Assembly: GCA_947588755.1 (NCBI GenBank)
Contig: CANPZB010000007.1
Coordinates: 1 to 50,852 of the forward strand
Reading direction: 5' to 3'
Length of the DNA: 50,852 nt
Source of the DNA: Candidatus Gastranaerophilales bacterium
Lineage (GTDB): Bacteria; Cyanobacteriota; Vampirovibrionia; Gastranaerophilales; Gastranaerophilaceae
Shown here: piece by piece, positions 8,539 through 17,135 of the stretch
Numbering within the stretch: position 1 is the first letter of the stretch
Layout of the letters: every line of letters starts with the position of its first letter
The notes under the pieces: model-generated
What the model saw: the letters and a program-made list of their open reading frames with translations, nothing else
Databases searched by the model: none
Told to the model about the DNA's origin: nothing
Program-made: the position numbers and the translations under genes

Positions 8539-8931
8539 ATGGAAAGATTAGATTTATACAGATGTGAGGTTTGCGGAAATCTTGTTGAAGTAATTATTGC
8601 GGGGCAAGGTGAACTTGTATGCTGCGGTCAGCCTATGAAGTTTATTGACGGCAAAAATCGTACCGAAATGATTGGCGAAAAACATATTCCCGTATTTATA
8701 AAAAATGATGAAAATAATTACGAAATAAGAGTCGGTCAGGTTCCGCACCCGATGATTGAAGAACATCATATTATGTTCATCGAGGCTGTATCCGATGACC
8801 GCAATAAAGCACAAATTCAATATTTGTATCCTGGTGAAGAACCTAAAATGTTCTTGCACGACATGTCTTTGAATATGTTTGCAAGAGAGTTTTGCAATAT
8901 ACATGGACTTTGGGAGGCTAAAAATGATTAA
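8539..8931 (+). CDS. dfx: Desulfoferrodoxin (2Fe superoxide reductase)
   Basis: A 130-residue cytosolic superoxide reductase, which reduces superoxide to peroxide without releasing oxygen and is typical of anaerobes. The N-terminal desulforedoxin Fe(Cys)4 site is C9, C12, C28 and C29. The catalytic Fe(His)4Cys site is E47-K48-H49, the PHPMIEEHH stretch (about 69-77), and C119 with H122. The E-K-H loop that donates protons is intact, so it should be active. The AAAGGAG site is well placed. The downstream ferritin overlaps its stop by 8 bases, making an oxygen/iron defence operon. A leader motif shared with another operon precedes it. Confidence 0.96.
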   Translation: MERLDLYRCEVCGNLVEVIIAGQGELVCCGQPMKFIDGKNRTEMIGEKHIPVFIKNDENNYEIRVGQVPHPMIEEHHIMFIEAVSDDRNKAQIQYLYPGEEPKMFLHDMSLNMFAREFCNIHGLWEAKND

Positions 8932-9436
8932 CGGAAAGGTTGAAAATGTTCTTAATTCACAAATTAATAAAGAATTCTATTCCGCTTATTTGTATCTTGC
9001 TATGTCTGCTTATTTTGACGAAATTGGTTTGTATGGCTTTGCGAATTGGACAAAAGTTCAGGCCAAGGAAGAAGTGGATCATGGAATGATTTTATTTGAC
9101 TACATAATAGACAGAAACGGTACTGTTGATTTACGTCAAATTGATGTACCCGAAAGGTCTTTTGAAAGCCCGCTTCAGGTTTTTGAAAAAATTTATGAAC
9201 ACGAAAAATACGTTACATCAAGTATTAATGAAGTTGCACATTTGAGTGAAGATGAGTGCGATTTGGCGACACGTCATTTTATTAATTGGTATATATCGGA
9301 ACAGGTCGAAGAAGAAGCAAATGCACTTGATATTATTACAAAACTGAAAATGTTCGGCGACGATAAATCCGCACTGTATCTTTACGATAAAGACCTGGGA
9401 CAGAGAACTTATATGCAGCATTCGTATAAAAATTAA
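8924..9436 (+). CDS. ftn: Ferritin (non-heme, FtnA-like)
   Basis: A 170-residue bacterial ferritin that stores iron in a 24-mer cage. The start at 8924 (MINGKVENVLNSQ) was chosen over an in-frame ATG at 8879 because it has a GGAGG site seven bases upstream and gives the normal family N-terminus. Ferroxidase ligands are visible: E17 in KEFYSAY, E50 and H53 in QAKEEVDHG, and a later Glu pair around FINWYISEQVEEE. It overlaps the superoxide reductase gene, so iron sequestration is coupled to superoxide removal. A strong terminator follows directly. Confidence 0.95.
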   Translation: MINGKVENVLNSQINKEFYSAYLYLAMSAYFDEIGLYGFANWTKVQAKEEVDHGMILFDYIIDRNGTVDLRQIDVPERSFESPLQVFEKIYEHEKYVTSSINEVAHLSEDECDLATRHFINWYISEQVEEEANALDIITKLKMFGDDKSALYLYDKDLGQRTYMQHSYKN

Positions 9437-9447
9437 AAAAAATAAGA

Positions 9448-9479
9448 AAGAGAGTCTTATTAAGTCTCTCTTTTTTTTT
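9448..9479 (+). terminator. Rho-independent terminator of the dfx-ftn operon
   Basis: AAGAGAG pairs with CTCTCTT across an inner CTTA/TAAG extension, directly followed by nine T residues. Confidence 0.9.
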
Positions 9480-9538
9480 AAATATTGCGTTTTTGTAATG
9501 TATTTGTTCTCATCCGAAAAATAGTCTATGATGTCATT

Positions 9539-11143
9539 ATGAATAACGGCAAAATTGTTGTTGTAGACGATGAAAGAATTGTTACCTCGGCTTTTAAAAC
9601 GCTTTTTAAGGTTGAGGGCTTTTCTGACGTGCATTTGTATAACAGTCCCGCAGAAGCACTCGATTTTTTAAAGCTTGAAACTCCTGATTTGATTATATCC
9701 GATTTTTTAATGCCTGAAATGAACGGGCTGGAATTTTTAACTGCGGCAAAAAAACTTCATCCCGAAGTAAGTATGATTTTACTCACGGGATATGCCGATA
9801 AAGAAAATGCCATTAGAGCAATAAATGAAACAGGGCTGTATAAGTATATTGAAAAGCCTTGGGACAACGATGATTTACTTATGAATATCAGAAACGGTAT
9901 TGAAAGAAGTCATCTTTTGAGTGATTTGCGGGAAAAAATAAAAGAATTGGAAGCCGCAAAAAAAAGTCTGGAGGATTATTCCGTTAATCTTGAAAAAATT
10001 GTTGCCGAACGGACGCATGATTTGGCTGTAGCTAACAGCAAATTGAGCGGAATTATTAACTATTGTGCCGACGGTATTATTATTGTTGATAACTCGGGTA
10101 ATATAGAACATGTAAATCCCGCCTGCGAAAATATGATAGGGCTTTCGGAAACATCGCTTTGTAAAATGAAGTTTCAGGAAATCGCATATTCAAACGTAAA
10201 AGAGTTAAATTCTTCCAAGGAAAATAACGGCGGAATATTCGGACTCGGCAAAGACAAAACGGAAATACTTTTAAGGGATTATTATATTGTAAACTCGTTA
10301 AGCGGAAAACATATTCCCGTTGAAATAAGTTTTGCTGCCATATCTTCAGACAGCGGAGTTAATACCGAAAAATACGTGGGAGTCATAAGAGACGTCAGTG
10401 TTCAGAAGGAAACCGAACGATTAAGAGACGATTTTATCGCTACGCTTACTCATGATATGCGGACTCCGCTTCTTGCGGCAATTCAGACTTTAAGGTTTTT
10501 CCTTGAAGGTGCTATTGGTGAATTGCAGGATAAACAGAAGGTGCTTTTATCAACAATGCTGCAAAGCAGTGAGGATTTGCTCGGGCTGGTAAACGCTTTG
10601 CTTGAAGTCTACAGATTTGAAAGCGGTAAACTTACGTTATGCAAAACCGTATTTAATGTTAAAGATTTGGTAATGCAGTGCTATGATGAGTTGAAACCGC
10701 TTGCCGACAAGAAAAATTTGGAATTTATAACCGAATTTGAATTGTCGTCCGATGACGATGAAATTACTGCCGACAGAGGCGAATTGAAACGTGTTATAAC
10801 GAATTTATGCGGAAACGCCGTCAATTATACTAATAAAGACGGCAAAATAGTTATTCTGACCAAAACTCAAAACGGTGATTTGATATTCTCGGTTACGGAT
10901 AACGGTAACGGTATTCCGAAAGATGACATACCTAATCTTTTTATGAGATTTTCTCAGGGAACGAGCAGAAAACGCTCTACGGGAACGGGTTTGGGATTAT
11001 ATCTTTCAAGACAGATTATTGAAGCTCATAACGGTAAAATATGGGTGGAAAGCAAATTGAATAAGGGCAGTGAATTTTCGTTTTTGTTAACGGATGTTGT
11101 TGTTTCCAAAAAGAATGCGGAAGGACAGGTAGTAAATGGGTGA
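9539..11143 (+). CDS. Hybrid receiver-PAS-histidine kinase
   Basis: A 534-residue soluble kinase. From the chosen start, a receiver domain covers residues 3-120 (phospho-acceptor D55 in ISDFLMPEM; TGY and EKPW switch regions). A coiled coil follows (about 125-165), then a PAS domain (about 167-290), HisKA with H305 in LTHDMRTPL, and HATPase_c with the N-box CGNAVNY and G-boxes DNGNGIP and GTGLGLYLS. There is no membrane helix, so it senses a cytosolic or PAS-bound signal. The ATG at 9539 starts the receiver exactly, and TATGAT lies six bases before it, arguing for a leaderless mRNA; an in-frame ATG at 9485 adds 18 unlikely residues. It overlaps the NarL-type regulator by 8 bases. Confidence 0.93.
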   Translation: MNNGKIVVVDDERIVTSAFKTLFKVEGFSDVHLYNSPAEALDFLKLETPDLIISDFLMPEMNGLEFLTAAKKLHPEVSMILLTGYADKENAIRAINETGLYKYIEKPWDNDDLLMNIRNGIERSHLLSDLREKIKELEAAKKSLEDYSVNLEKIVAERTHDLAVANSKLSGIINYCADGIIIVDNSGNIEHVNPACENMIGLSETSLCKMKFQEIAYSNVKELNSSKENNGGIFGLGKDKTEILLRDYYIVNSLSGKHIPVEISFAAISSDSGVNTEKYVGVIRDVSVQKETERLRDDFIATLTHDMRTPLLAAIQTLRFFLEGAIGELQDKQKVLLSTMLQSSEDLLGLVNALLEVYRFESGKLTLCKTVFNVKDLVMQCYDELKPLADKKNLEFITEFELSSDDDEITADRGELKRVITNLCGNAVNYTNKDGKIVILTKTQNGDLIFSVTDNGNGIPKDDIPNLFMRFSQGTSRKRSTGTGLGLYLSRQIIEAHNGKIWVESKLNKGSEFSFLLTDVVVSKKNAEGQVVNG

Positions 11144-11807
11144 TGTAAAAGTTCTTATAGTCGAAGACCATGATATGGCAAGGATGGGATTATCCGTGAT
11201 TTTAAGCAATGATTCCAGAATTAAGATTGCCGACATGTGTGCTGACGGTTTGGAAGCCGTCAGTAAAGCTTTAGAACTTGCACCTGACGTGGTTATAATG
11301 GATATCGGCTTACCGGGAATTGACGGAATAGAAGCCACACATAAGATAAAATCGGTTAACCCGAATATAAAGGTTCTGATGTATACTTCACGTGAAGGCG
11401 ACGATGATATATTTGATTCTTTTAAGGCGGGAGCGGACGGTTATATTACAAAAGGTGCAACTTCCGAACAAACCGTTTCCGCAGTTATAGCGGTAAGCGA
11501 AGGGGCAGGCTGGCTTGACCCCGCAATTGCAAAAGTCGTACTTACAAATATCCGAAAAGGTAGCGAAACCCTTGAAAGACGCGGTGAAATTAATTACAAA
11601 CTCGGGAAAAATCTTTACGGACTTACCGAAAGAGAAATGGAAGTTCTGGCTCTTATTGTTGACGGACTTACTAACCCTCAAATCGCTGAAAAACTTGTTA
11701 TAACAATTTCCACCACTAAAACTCATGTTCACAATATTCTTCAAAAGCTTTATGTCGGGACAAGAGCAAAAGCAATAGCTACCGCCATGAAAGAAGGTTT
11801 GGTTTAA
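11136..11807 (+). CDS. NarL/FixJ-type response regulator
   Basis: A 223-residue regulator: an N-terminal receiver (acidic pair E10-D11, phospho-acceptor D56 in VVIMDIGLPG, K107-region YITKGA) and a C-terminal LuxR-type HTH (about 157-215: LTEREMEVLALIVDGLTNPQ and THVHNILQKL). Its start overlaps the kinase gene by 8 bases and it ends one base before the next ATG. It is therefore almost certainly the partner of the hybrid kinase. Target genes cannot be read, though the third gene of the operon is a candidate effector. Confidence 0.95.
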   Translation: MGDVKVLIVEDHDMARMGLSVILSNDSRIKIADMCADGLEAVSKALELAPDVVIMDIGLPGIDGIEATHKIKSVNPNIKVLMYTSREGDDDIFDSFKAGADGYITKGATSEQTVSAVIAVSEGAGWLDPAIAKVVLTNIRKGSETLERRGEINYKLGKNLYGLTEREMEVLALIVDGLTNPQIAEKLVITISTTKTHVHNILQKLYVGTRAKAIATAMKEGLV

Positions 11808-11808
11808 T

Positions 11809-13152
11809 ATGGCTGATAAAAAGTCGGCAATCGCTATACTGTCTGTTATTTTACTCGTTATACCCGTTTTGGCATTTTGTGCCGATGACGGTCTGAAATA
11901 CGAAAAAAAAGTTTTGAAGCAGGAAGAAAAAGAAAAATATGAACGGGCAAAATTAAATCTGACACCTTCCGGATATATGACAATGGAAGAATATGAAACA
12001 CTTTCCGTAACAAAGGATAAAACAAAAGAAAGCATTGATGCACCGAAGTCGGAAAAGCCTTCGGATATGAAATATGTTCCTGTTCCTTCATACAGAATAG
12101 TAAGATATAACGACCCGCCGGGCAGTCCCGAAATATCACTTGGTAATTCTTTTCACAGGCAAAGACAGGTAAATTCACAGGGAATTGTTTCTCCCGACTA
12201 TTCAATAATGGTATATTCGTCGGTATATTATTACCCCAATAACGGTTCGACATCTTCCGACTTATTTGTCATTCCGCTTGATAAAACTAAAAATAATTTG
12301 GAAAGGATAAAAAGTGCTCATGTTATGCACAGAAACCCTGAACCTTTAATATCCACCGACAAAAATATTGACAACTATGCTACTTTCAGAACTCTTACGC
12401 CCGTTGATTTTTCTGCTGACGGAACAAAACTTCTCGCAAAAGAAAAAATAGGCAATTCTCTTGACGGGATTTGGAAAACAAATGCGTGGATTTACGATTT
12501 TACCGTAAAAAACTCATATAATCTGGTTGAACTCAGAGATGCCATAGTATACTATTGGAAAGAAAACAAAAATTTGGACTTGGAGGACAAACGCTGGGAT
12601 ATTACTCCTCTCGGATTTGATTTATCCAATCCCGACAGAGTTATTGCCTCGGCAGCGGCTTATACAGGCTCAGTTCCCGTAAACCTAGGTATATGGAGTG
12701 TTGATACTAAAGGGCAAAATCCTAAATTGAATTCGTTTGAAATTAAGGATATCGCTATTGAATCTAACGGGTTTAAAATTATTCGTGAAGGCGTCGTTCC
12801 CAAATTTGTTTCCGAAGCGGATGAAAAGATGATGAAACGTCATGAAAAAGCACTTGCAAAACAAAAAAAACTTGAACAAAAAAAAGAAGAAAAATCTCTT
12901 GAAAATGTTTATAAAGCAAGATTAAAAGAAATTGATAAAGTCTATAAATCCATAGAAAAAGATAACAGGTTAAAAGATAAAATTCCCTCAACCACAAGTT
13001 TAAATGAAGCGGAAGCTAAATATACCGAATTAAAAAATAAAGCGGATGAAAAAGAAAAAAAATTACTTGATAAGAAAAAGAATAAAGAGTTGAAAAAAAT
13101 TCAACAAAATCAAGAAAAAAATTCTAAAAGAAAGGTTAATTTCCTGAATTAA
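11809..13152 (+). CDS. Exported protein of unknown function, Lys-rich coiled-coil C-terminus
   Basis: A 447-residue protein not recognised. Residues 1-24 are a signal peptide ending LAFCADD, with a cysteine near the cleavage site (a lipoprotein is possible but the lipobox is poor). The middle (about 85-330) has beta-rich stretches such as SPDYSIMVYSSVYYYPNN and DFSADGTKLLAKEKIGNS, which recall TolB/WD40-like blades (SPDG-type turns), weakly. Residues 340-447 are a long, highly charged helix rich in Lys and Glu. It begins one base after the response regulator stop and has no separate ribosome site, so it depends on translation of the regulator. A periplasmic or surface role is inferred. Confidence 0.85.
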   Translation: MADKKSAIAILSVILLVIPVLAFCADDGLKYEKKVLKQEEKEKYERAKLNLTPSGYMTMEEYETLSVTKDKTKESIDAPKSEKPSDMKYVPVPSYRIVRYNDPPGSPEISLGNSFHRQRQVNSQGIVSPDYSIMVYSSVYYYPNNGSTSSDLFVIPLDKTKNNLERIKSAHVMHRNPEPLISTDKNIDNYATFRTLTPVDFSADGTKLLAKEKIGNSLDGIWKTNAWIYDFTVKNSYNLVELRDAIVYYWKENKNLDLEDKRWDITPLGFDLSNPDRVIASAAAYTGSVPVNLGIWSVDTKGQNPKLNSFEIKDIAIESNGFKIIREGVVPKFVSEADEKMMKRHEKALAKQKKLEQKKEEKSLENVYKARLKEIDKVYKSIEKDNRLKDKIPSTTSLNEAEAKYTELKNKADEKEKKLLDKKKNKELKKIQQNQEKNSKRKVNFLN

Positions 13153-13390
13153 TAAGCAGAAGTTTTTCTTCATGCGTCAGATTTTTAATACGTATTTCTT
13201 CCTTCATAGCATCCGATTTTGTATCAAATTCTTCCCGATAAAGAACCTTTATCGGCTTATTAGCCCTTGTGTATTTAGCACCCTTTCCTTTGGAGTGAAG
13301 TTTAAACCTTCTTTCCACATCGTCGGTATATCCGCAATATAGGCTCCCTCTTTCCGTAAGAAGAATATAAACATAGTATTTTTTGTACAT
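13136..13390 (-). CDS. GIY-YIG nuclease superfamily protein (YhbQ/UPF0213-like)
   Basis: An 84-residue single-domain GIY-YIG protein. The first strand reads YYVYILLTERGSLYCGYT, with the second-strand C-G-Y-T in place of Y-I-G, and a conserved R at 'VERRFKLH' follows. K, Y and R residues of the catalytic face are kept (GAKYTRANKPIKVLYREEF). The family is small, standalone and poorly understood, with links to DNA repair. The ATG at 13390 is used; a GTG two codons earlier (13396) is possible. Its 3' end overlaps the converging exported-protein gene by 17 bases. Confidence 0.85.
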   Translation of the reverse strand: MYKKYYVYILLTERGSLYCGYTDDVERRFKLHSKGKGAKYTRANKPIKVLYREEFDTKSDAMKEEIRIKNLTHEEKLLLINSGN

Positions 13391-13403
13391 AAACACTATT
13401 TAA

Positions 13404-13434
13404 CTAAAAAAAGGCGAGTATTATAACCGCCTTT
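13404..13434 (-). terminator. Terminator of the Cys-rich small protein gene
   Basis: On the minus strand AAAGGCG pairs with CGCCTTT around an 11-base loop and runs into TTTTTTT. It lies 27 bases beyond the stop of the gene at 13461-13802. Confidence 0.85.
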
Positions 13435-13460
13435 TAATGTATATTTCCTTAAGTATTTTA

Positions 13461-13802
13461 TTAACAAATAAAACCGCCCGAACATCCGCCGCCGCAAGAA
13501 CCGCCTGATGAAGCGGCACCGCATGAAGCGGAAGCACCCGCACCGGCTTCTATTACGGAAACCGCATTAAAGAAGCTGTCAAAAAATCCGCTTTGAGGAG
13601 CATCGCCGTAAATATTTGCATACATTGAATAATCAACTATAAAAGGATTACTTGATGTAAATACATCATACAAATTTGTTGAAAACAGGCTTGTATGTGC
13701 CATTGCTAATGAACCTGCCGTTTCAACCGAATTTACGGGCTTGCTGAGAATACCGTTTGCTCTGTTTCTGTGATGTGAAGAATGTGAAGTGATGAAATTC
13801 AT
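13461..13802 (-). CDS. Small protein with Cys/Gly/Ser-rich C-terminal tail
   Basis: A 113-residue protein I do not recognise. The start MNFITSHSSHHRN was chosen because AGAGGAG lies six bases upstream; an ATG six codons earlier lacks this. The N-terminal part is polar with a His cluster (HSSHHR). The last 25 residues change abruptly to a Cys, Gly and Ser-rich tail ending GGSCGGGCSGGFIC, with four cysteines. There is no signal peptide. Such tails occur in metal-binding proteins and in precursors of modified peptides, but no maturase or transporter gene is nearby, so neither is shown. It is monocistronic with its own terminator. Confidence 0.75.
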   Translation of the reverse strand: MNFITSHSSHHRNRANGILSKPVNSVETAGSLAMAHTSLFSTNLYDVFTSSNPFIVDYSMYANIYGDAPQSGFFDSFFNAVSVIEAGAGASASCGAASSGGSCGGGCSGGFIC

Positions 13803-14019
13803 ATTTGCTCCTCTTATCAATCGTGTTTACATTTATATAAAGGATATAAAAATATTCAAATTTCAGCATGGGTATTTATTGTTACATTAGTTAACAAATT
13901 AACTTTTAGCCTTTAATATCGTATAAATTAGGTCTGTGGGTTTATAAACATAAATCCAACGGTTGATGTTGCTTTACGAAAAAAATTATAAAGTATTCAT
14001 GTAGAAAGATTGGGGAAGT

Positions 14020-14670
14020 ATGTTAAAGAAATTTTTTATATCATTATTCCTTATATTTGCAACCGCGATTTATGCTCAAGCGTCAAATAATTTTTTAAAT
14101 TCCATAATCCTTGAAAAAAATTTGGACGGCATGAAAATTGTTTTACGTTCGGATAACATAACCAAAGTTAAAAAGTCGGTTCAATCACCTGACAATATTA
14201 TAATTACATTGAACGGAATTACCGCATCAAGCGGATTTAATGCCATTTATAAAAATATTTCCGACGAAAGTAATGTTGTTATTGAAAATAGTGATGCTTC
14301 TTCGGTTAAATTATATATTCATTCGCCTGACATATCCAAGGCTGATATAATTTTTGAAACACCTGATGCAACACCAGTAAAAGTAGGTGACAGCTTTGCT
14401 TCCGAAAAAATGTTATGGACGGCAATATCGCTTCTGATACTTTTAATGATTATGAAAACGGGCAGAAATATTAAAACAGGTGACATGTTCTATGATTTAC
14501 AGCAAAAGGTAATCAGAGAACGCGAAATGGAAATGTACGAAAACTTCAGACGTGAAATAGAACAGGTTTCGGACATTAGGAAGAAAAATCGCTCTTACGT
14601 TACAAATACATTAAGAGGTAATGAAACAATAAGGACTATTAACAAAAACAGACAAATGACTAAAGTCTGA
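14020..14670 (+). CDS. Membrane-anchored exported protein, AMIN-like domain
   Basis: A 216-residue protein. Residues 1-21 are a signal peptide (ending YAQAS). Residues about 27-115 form beta-strands (LDGMKIVLRSDN, then PDNIIITLNGI) resembling the AMIN domain that localises envelope proteins such as PilQ and AmiC; the match is weak. A membrane helix follows at about 128-148 (LWTAISLLILLMIMK), then a charged cytosolic tail of about 65 residues, predicted helical. GGGGAAG precedes the ATG. Because there is a second membrane segment, the N-terminal domain is outside and the tail inside. Function unknown; a role in pilus or wall assembly would fit the AMIN resemblance. Confidence 0.75.
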   Translation: MLKKFFISLFLIFATAIYAQASNNFLNSIILEKNLDGMKIVLRSDNITKVKKSVQSPDNIIITLNGITASSGFNAIYKNISDESNVVIENSDASSVKLYIHSPDISKADIIFETPDATPVKVGDSFASEKMLWTAISLLILLMIMKTGRNIKTGDMFYDLQQKVIREREMEMYENFRREIEQVSDIRKKNRSYVTNTLRGNETIRTINKNRQMTKV

Positions 14671-14700
14671 ATATACCTGACTTTGGTCAGGTATATATTT
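14671..14700. terminator. Bidirectional terminator between convergent genes
   Basis: ATATACCTGAC pairs perfectly with GTCAGGTATAT around TTTG, and a T run follows on the plus strand; it separates the AMIN-like gene from wecB, whose stop is only a few bases away. Confidence 0.85.
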
Positions 14701-14702
14701 TT

Positions 14703-15821
14703 TTATTCGGAAAAATATTCGTGAATAATTTTCTCTGTCTGCTTAGCCGAAGTTCCGTTTCCATAAGGATTAACAGCTTTTAATCTTGTATGTTCAAATG
14801 TGTCGGATAAAATTTCTTCGCTTTCGGAAATAATTTTTTCATAATCCGCACCTACAAGCACCGAAACGCCCGCATCAATTCCTTCCTGTCTTTCGGTTTC
14901 ATATCTCATAACAAGTGTGGGACAGCCGAAAGAAGGTGCTTCCTCTTGTATACCGCCCGAATCAGTCAGTATCAGTTTCGCATTTTTCATAAGATAAACC
15001 AAATTCGGATAATCTAACGGCGGTAAAAGTTTTACGTTTTTGTATTTTCCGAGTCGTGTATAAATCTTATCTTTCACGTTGGGATTAGGATGTACGGGAA
15101 TTATAAATGTATTTTCCATATATTTTTGGGCAAGATATTTTATTGCATCAATTATCTTGTCTATTCTTTCACCGTGGTTTTCTCTCCTGTGAACTGTAAT
15201 AAGTACAATATTGTTATCGACTTTTATATCTTTTTCTTCAAAAAATTCGGCAGCTTTAGTCATTGTACTTTGTGAAAGACAGAATAATGCATCAATAACC
15301 GTATTCCCTACCACATGAATTTTGTCATCGTCAATGTTTTCTTTTAAAAGAGCATCCCGATTTTTCTGTGTCGGGGCAAAATTTAATTCCGCTACTCTGG
15401 ATGTCATTTGACGCATAACTTCTTCGGGAAAAGGCTCATATATATCGTAAGACCTTAATCCGGCTTCAATATGGAATACGGGAATTTTATTATAAAAAGC
15501 CGCCAATGCACCGCAAAGTACAGTCATGGTATCGCCTTGAACAATTACCGCATCAGCCTTGATTTCGTTAAATACTTGGTTCAATGAATTAAGTATGCGT
15601 GTTTGAATTTGTAAAAGTGATTGATTTGGCATCATACAATCAAGATTAATATCGGCTTTAAGTCCGAAATATTCAAGTGTTTGATTGGATAATTCCTTTT
15701 GCTGCTCGGTGTTGCAGACGATAACATTATATCTTTCGGGATACTTTTTTAACTCAATAATTACCGGTGCCAATTTAATAACTTCCGGTCGTGTTCCAAA
15801 AATAAAAAGAATATTTTTCAT
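14703..15821 (-). CDS. wecB: UDP-N-acetylglucosamine 2-epimerase (non-hydrolysing)
   Basis: A 372-residue cytosolic epimerase that interconverts UDP-GlcNAc and UDP-ManNAc for surface polysaccharide synthesis. Family landmarks are GTRPEVIKLAPV at the N-terminus, HIEAGLRS (about 110), PEEVMRQM, LTDSGGIQEEAP and RYETERQEG. The start at 15821 (MKNILFIFGTRPEV) is used because the upstream extension would begin with TTG and add twelve non-family residues; no clear ribosome site is visible at either. It stands alone, unlinked to other polysaccharide genes in the window, though two glycosyltransferases lie within 10 kb. Confidence 0.95.
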   Translation of the reverse strand: MKNILFIFGTRPEVIKLAPVIIELKKYPERYNVIVCNTEQQKELSNQTLEYFGLKADINLDCMMPNQSLLQIQTRILNSLNQVFNEIKADAVIVQGDTMTVLCGALAAFYNKIPVFHIEAGLRSYDIYEPFPEEVMRQMTSRVAELNFAPTQKNRDALLKENIDDDKIHVVGNTVIDALFCLSQSTMTKAAEFFEEKDIKVDNNIVLITVHRRENHGERIDKIIDAIKYLAQKYMENTFIIPVHPNPNVKDKIYTRLGKYKNVKLLPPLDYPNLVYLMKNAKLILTDSGGIQEEAPSFGCPTLVMRYETERQEGIDAGVSVLVGADYEKIISESEEILSDTFEHTRLKAVNPYGNGTSAKQTEKIIHEYFSE

Positions 15822-15974
15822 AAAAAGCAGTTTAATATAAAAATGAAGTTTATGCAAAATATATTCCGGTAAAAAATTAATTTAATAAATCCCCAAAGAC
15901 GTATTGAAAAATATTTTTAAGTGGTATAATGAATATGCAGTGTACATTAAAAACCTGATAAAAATAAAAAATTT

Positions 15975-16048
15975 CGGGATGTAGCGCAGCCTGGTAGCGC
16001 ACCGTGTTCGGGTCGCGGGGGTCGCAAGTTCGAATCTTGTCATCCCGA
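15975..16048 (+). tRNA. tRNA-Pro(CGG)
   Basis: Acceptor CGGGATG/CATCCCG with C1-G72 typical of proline, D-arm GCGCAGCCTGGTAGCGC, anticodon stem CCGTG/CGCGG with one U-G pair and loop TTCGGGT giving CGG, T-loop TTCGAAT, discriminator A. The CCA end is not encoded. Confidence 0.95.
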
Positions 16049-16103
16049 ATTTATCGGGTTATAATAATACTGTAAAAATTGAAAATTTTATAAAATAAAA
16101 AAT

Positions 16104-16177
16104 CGGGACGTGGCGCAGCTTGGTAGCGTGCTACCTTGGGGTGGTAGAGGTCGCAGGTTCAAATCCTGTCGTTCCGA
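16104..16177 (+). tRNA. tRNA-Pro(GGG)
   Basis: Acceptor CGGGACG/CGTTCCG (one G-U pair), anticodon stem CTACC/GGTAG with loop TTGGGGT giving GGG, T-loop TTCAAAT, discriminator A, no encoded CCA. It is 55 bases from tRNA-Pro(CGG), and a T run follows as a terminator. The 214 bases from here to the restriction gene hold nothing I can identify. Confidence 0.95.
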
Positions 16178-16391
16178 TTTTTTTTATTTGAGATGTATTA
16201 TATTTTTGTAATCTTTAAAATGTAAGTTGGGTTTAAACGGAATAATATACAGAAATAAAGATATTTCGGGACAAATAATTGAAATGCTTCCGTTAAAAAA
16301 TGTTCTTAAATTATTTAAGATAAGCACCCGTATATTTCCCTTGATTGTCATATAGTGTATATGTTCTCAAACCTTCTTGTATTTTAATTTT

Positions 16392-17135
16392 TTATAAATC
16401 AAATAATTCTGTCGGGTCTAATTTGAATTGCAGCATATTTGCGGTTTTTCTGCCGTTATCACCGCCTTTTCGTTGAGCAGTTACATGACCTATGTAAATA
16501 GAGCCTTTGGGGCTGATTTTGACAGAACCCGATGAATAGTGTCTTAGTGCTTCATTAATATTTACCAGTACCCATCGAGTTCTGTTATCAAACAATTGTG
16601 CCACTAATATCCATTTTGCACTAAACTCACCTCGTCCTTTAATAATATCAGACAATATCAAGGCTTTCTTATTTTCAAACCAGACTAATAACTCTTGTTG
16701 TTCCTCGGTACTAAATTCATTTATAAACATTCTTCTGTTATCTTTTACGTCTTTTTTATACGGGATTTTTTCGCCTGTGTAATATTGTAAAAGACGGTAT
16801 ACATTTGGGGGAATATCCCACATTTCCTGATAATGCGACAACCAGCGTTTGTCAACCTGATTAAACCCTTTTTTATTTGACACCAACTTTACTTGAATGT
16901 TTTCAGTATGAATAACTGATTTGAATTTTATAGTAATTTGCACATATATATCAGACTTATACCCATGTAAAACAGAAGCATTAATGTTTTCTATTTCATC
17001 TAAATCATACTGCATTATATTAAGCCATAGTTTAGCCTCATTGTCATATTCCCAAGAGTTAAATTTATTACATATATCTTTTTCGTTTTTAAAACCATTT
17101 TTAGCCGTTTGCGACCCTTTTTGAACCAAATCCAT
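16392..17135 (-). CDS. Type II restriction endonuclease (family not identified)
   Basis: A 247-residue protein inferred to be the endonuclease because its start overlaps the 3' end of a DNA cytosine methyltransferase gene by 35 bases, on the same strand. A PD-(D/E)xK-like core is possible: SD62-I-Y-V, a strand, then I-Q81-V-K83-L. This variant has Gln in place of the usual Glu/Asp, as some restriction enzymes do. The C-terminal part contains IYIGHVTAQRKGGDNGRKTA, which could be a DNA-contact region. I cannot name the recognition site. No controller (C) protein gene is seen, so expression timing must rely on gene order: methylase first, nuclease second. Confidence 0.75.
   Translation of the reverse strand: MDLVQKGSQTAKNGFKNEKDICNKFNSWEYDNEAKLWLNIMQYDLDEIENINASVLHGYKSDIYVQITIKFKSVIHTENIQVKLVSNKKGFNQVDKRWLSHYQEMWDIPPNVYRLLQYYTGEKIPYKKDVKDNRRMFINEFSTEEQQELLVWFENKKALILSDIIKGRGEFSAKWILVAQLFDNRTRWVLVNINEALRHYSSGSVKISPKGSIYIGHVTAQRKGGDNGRKTANMLQFKLDPTELFDL

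Noticed and set aside
11388-12035. 215-residue minus-strand frame
   Set aside because: Antisense to the response regulator and the exported protein, Phe/Ser-rich, no ribosome site or family.
16178-16391. Attachment-site duplicate of a tRNA-Pro 3' end flanking the R-M genes
   Set aside because: I found no repeat of the tRNA 3' end on the far side of the R-M pair, so there is no direct sign of integrase-mediated insertion.
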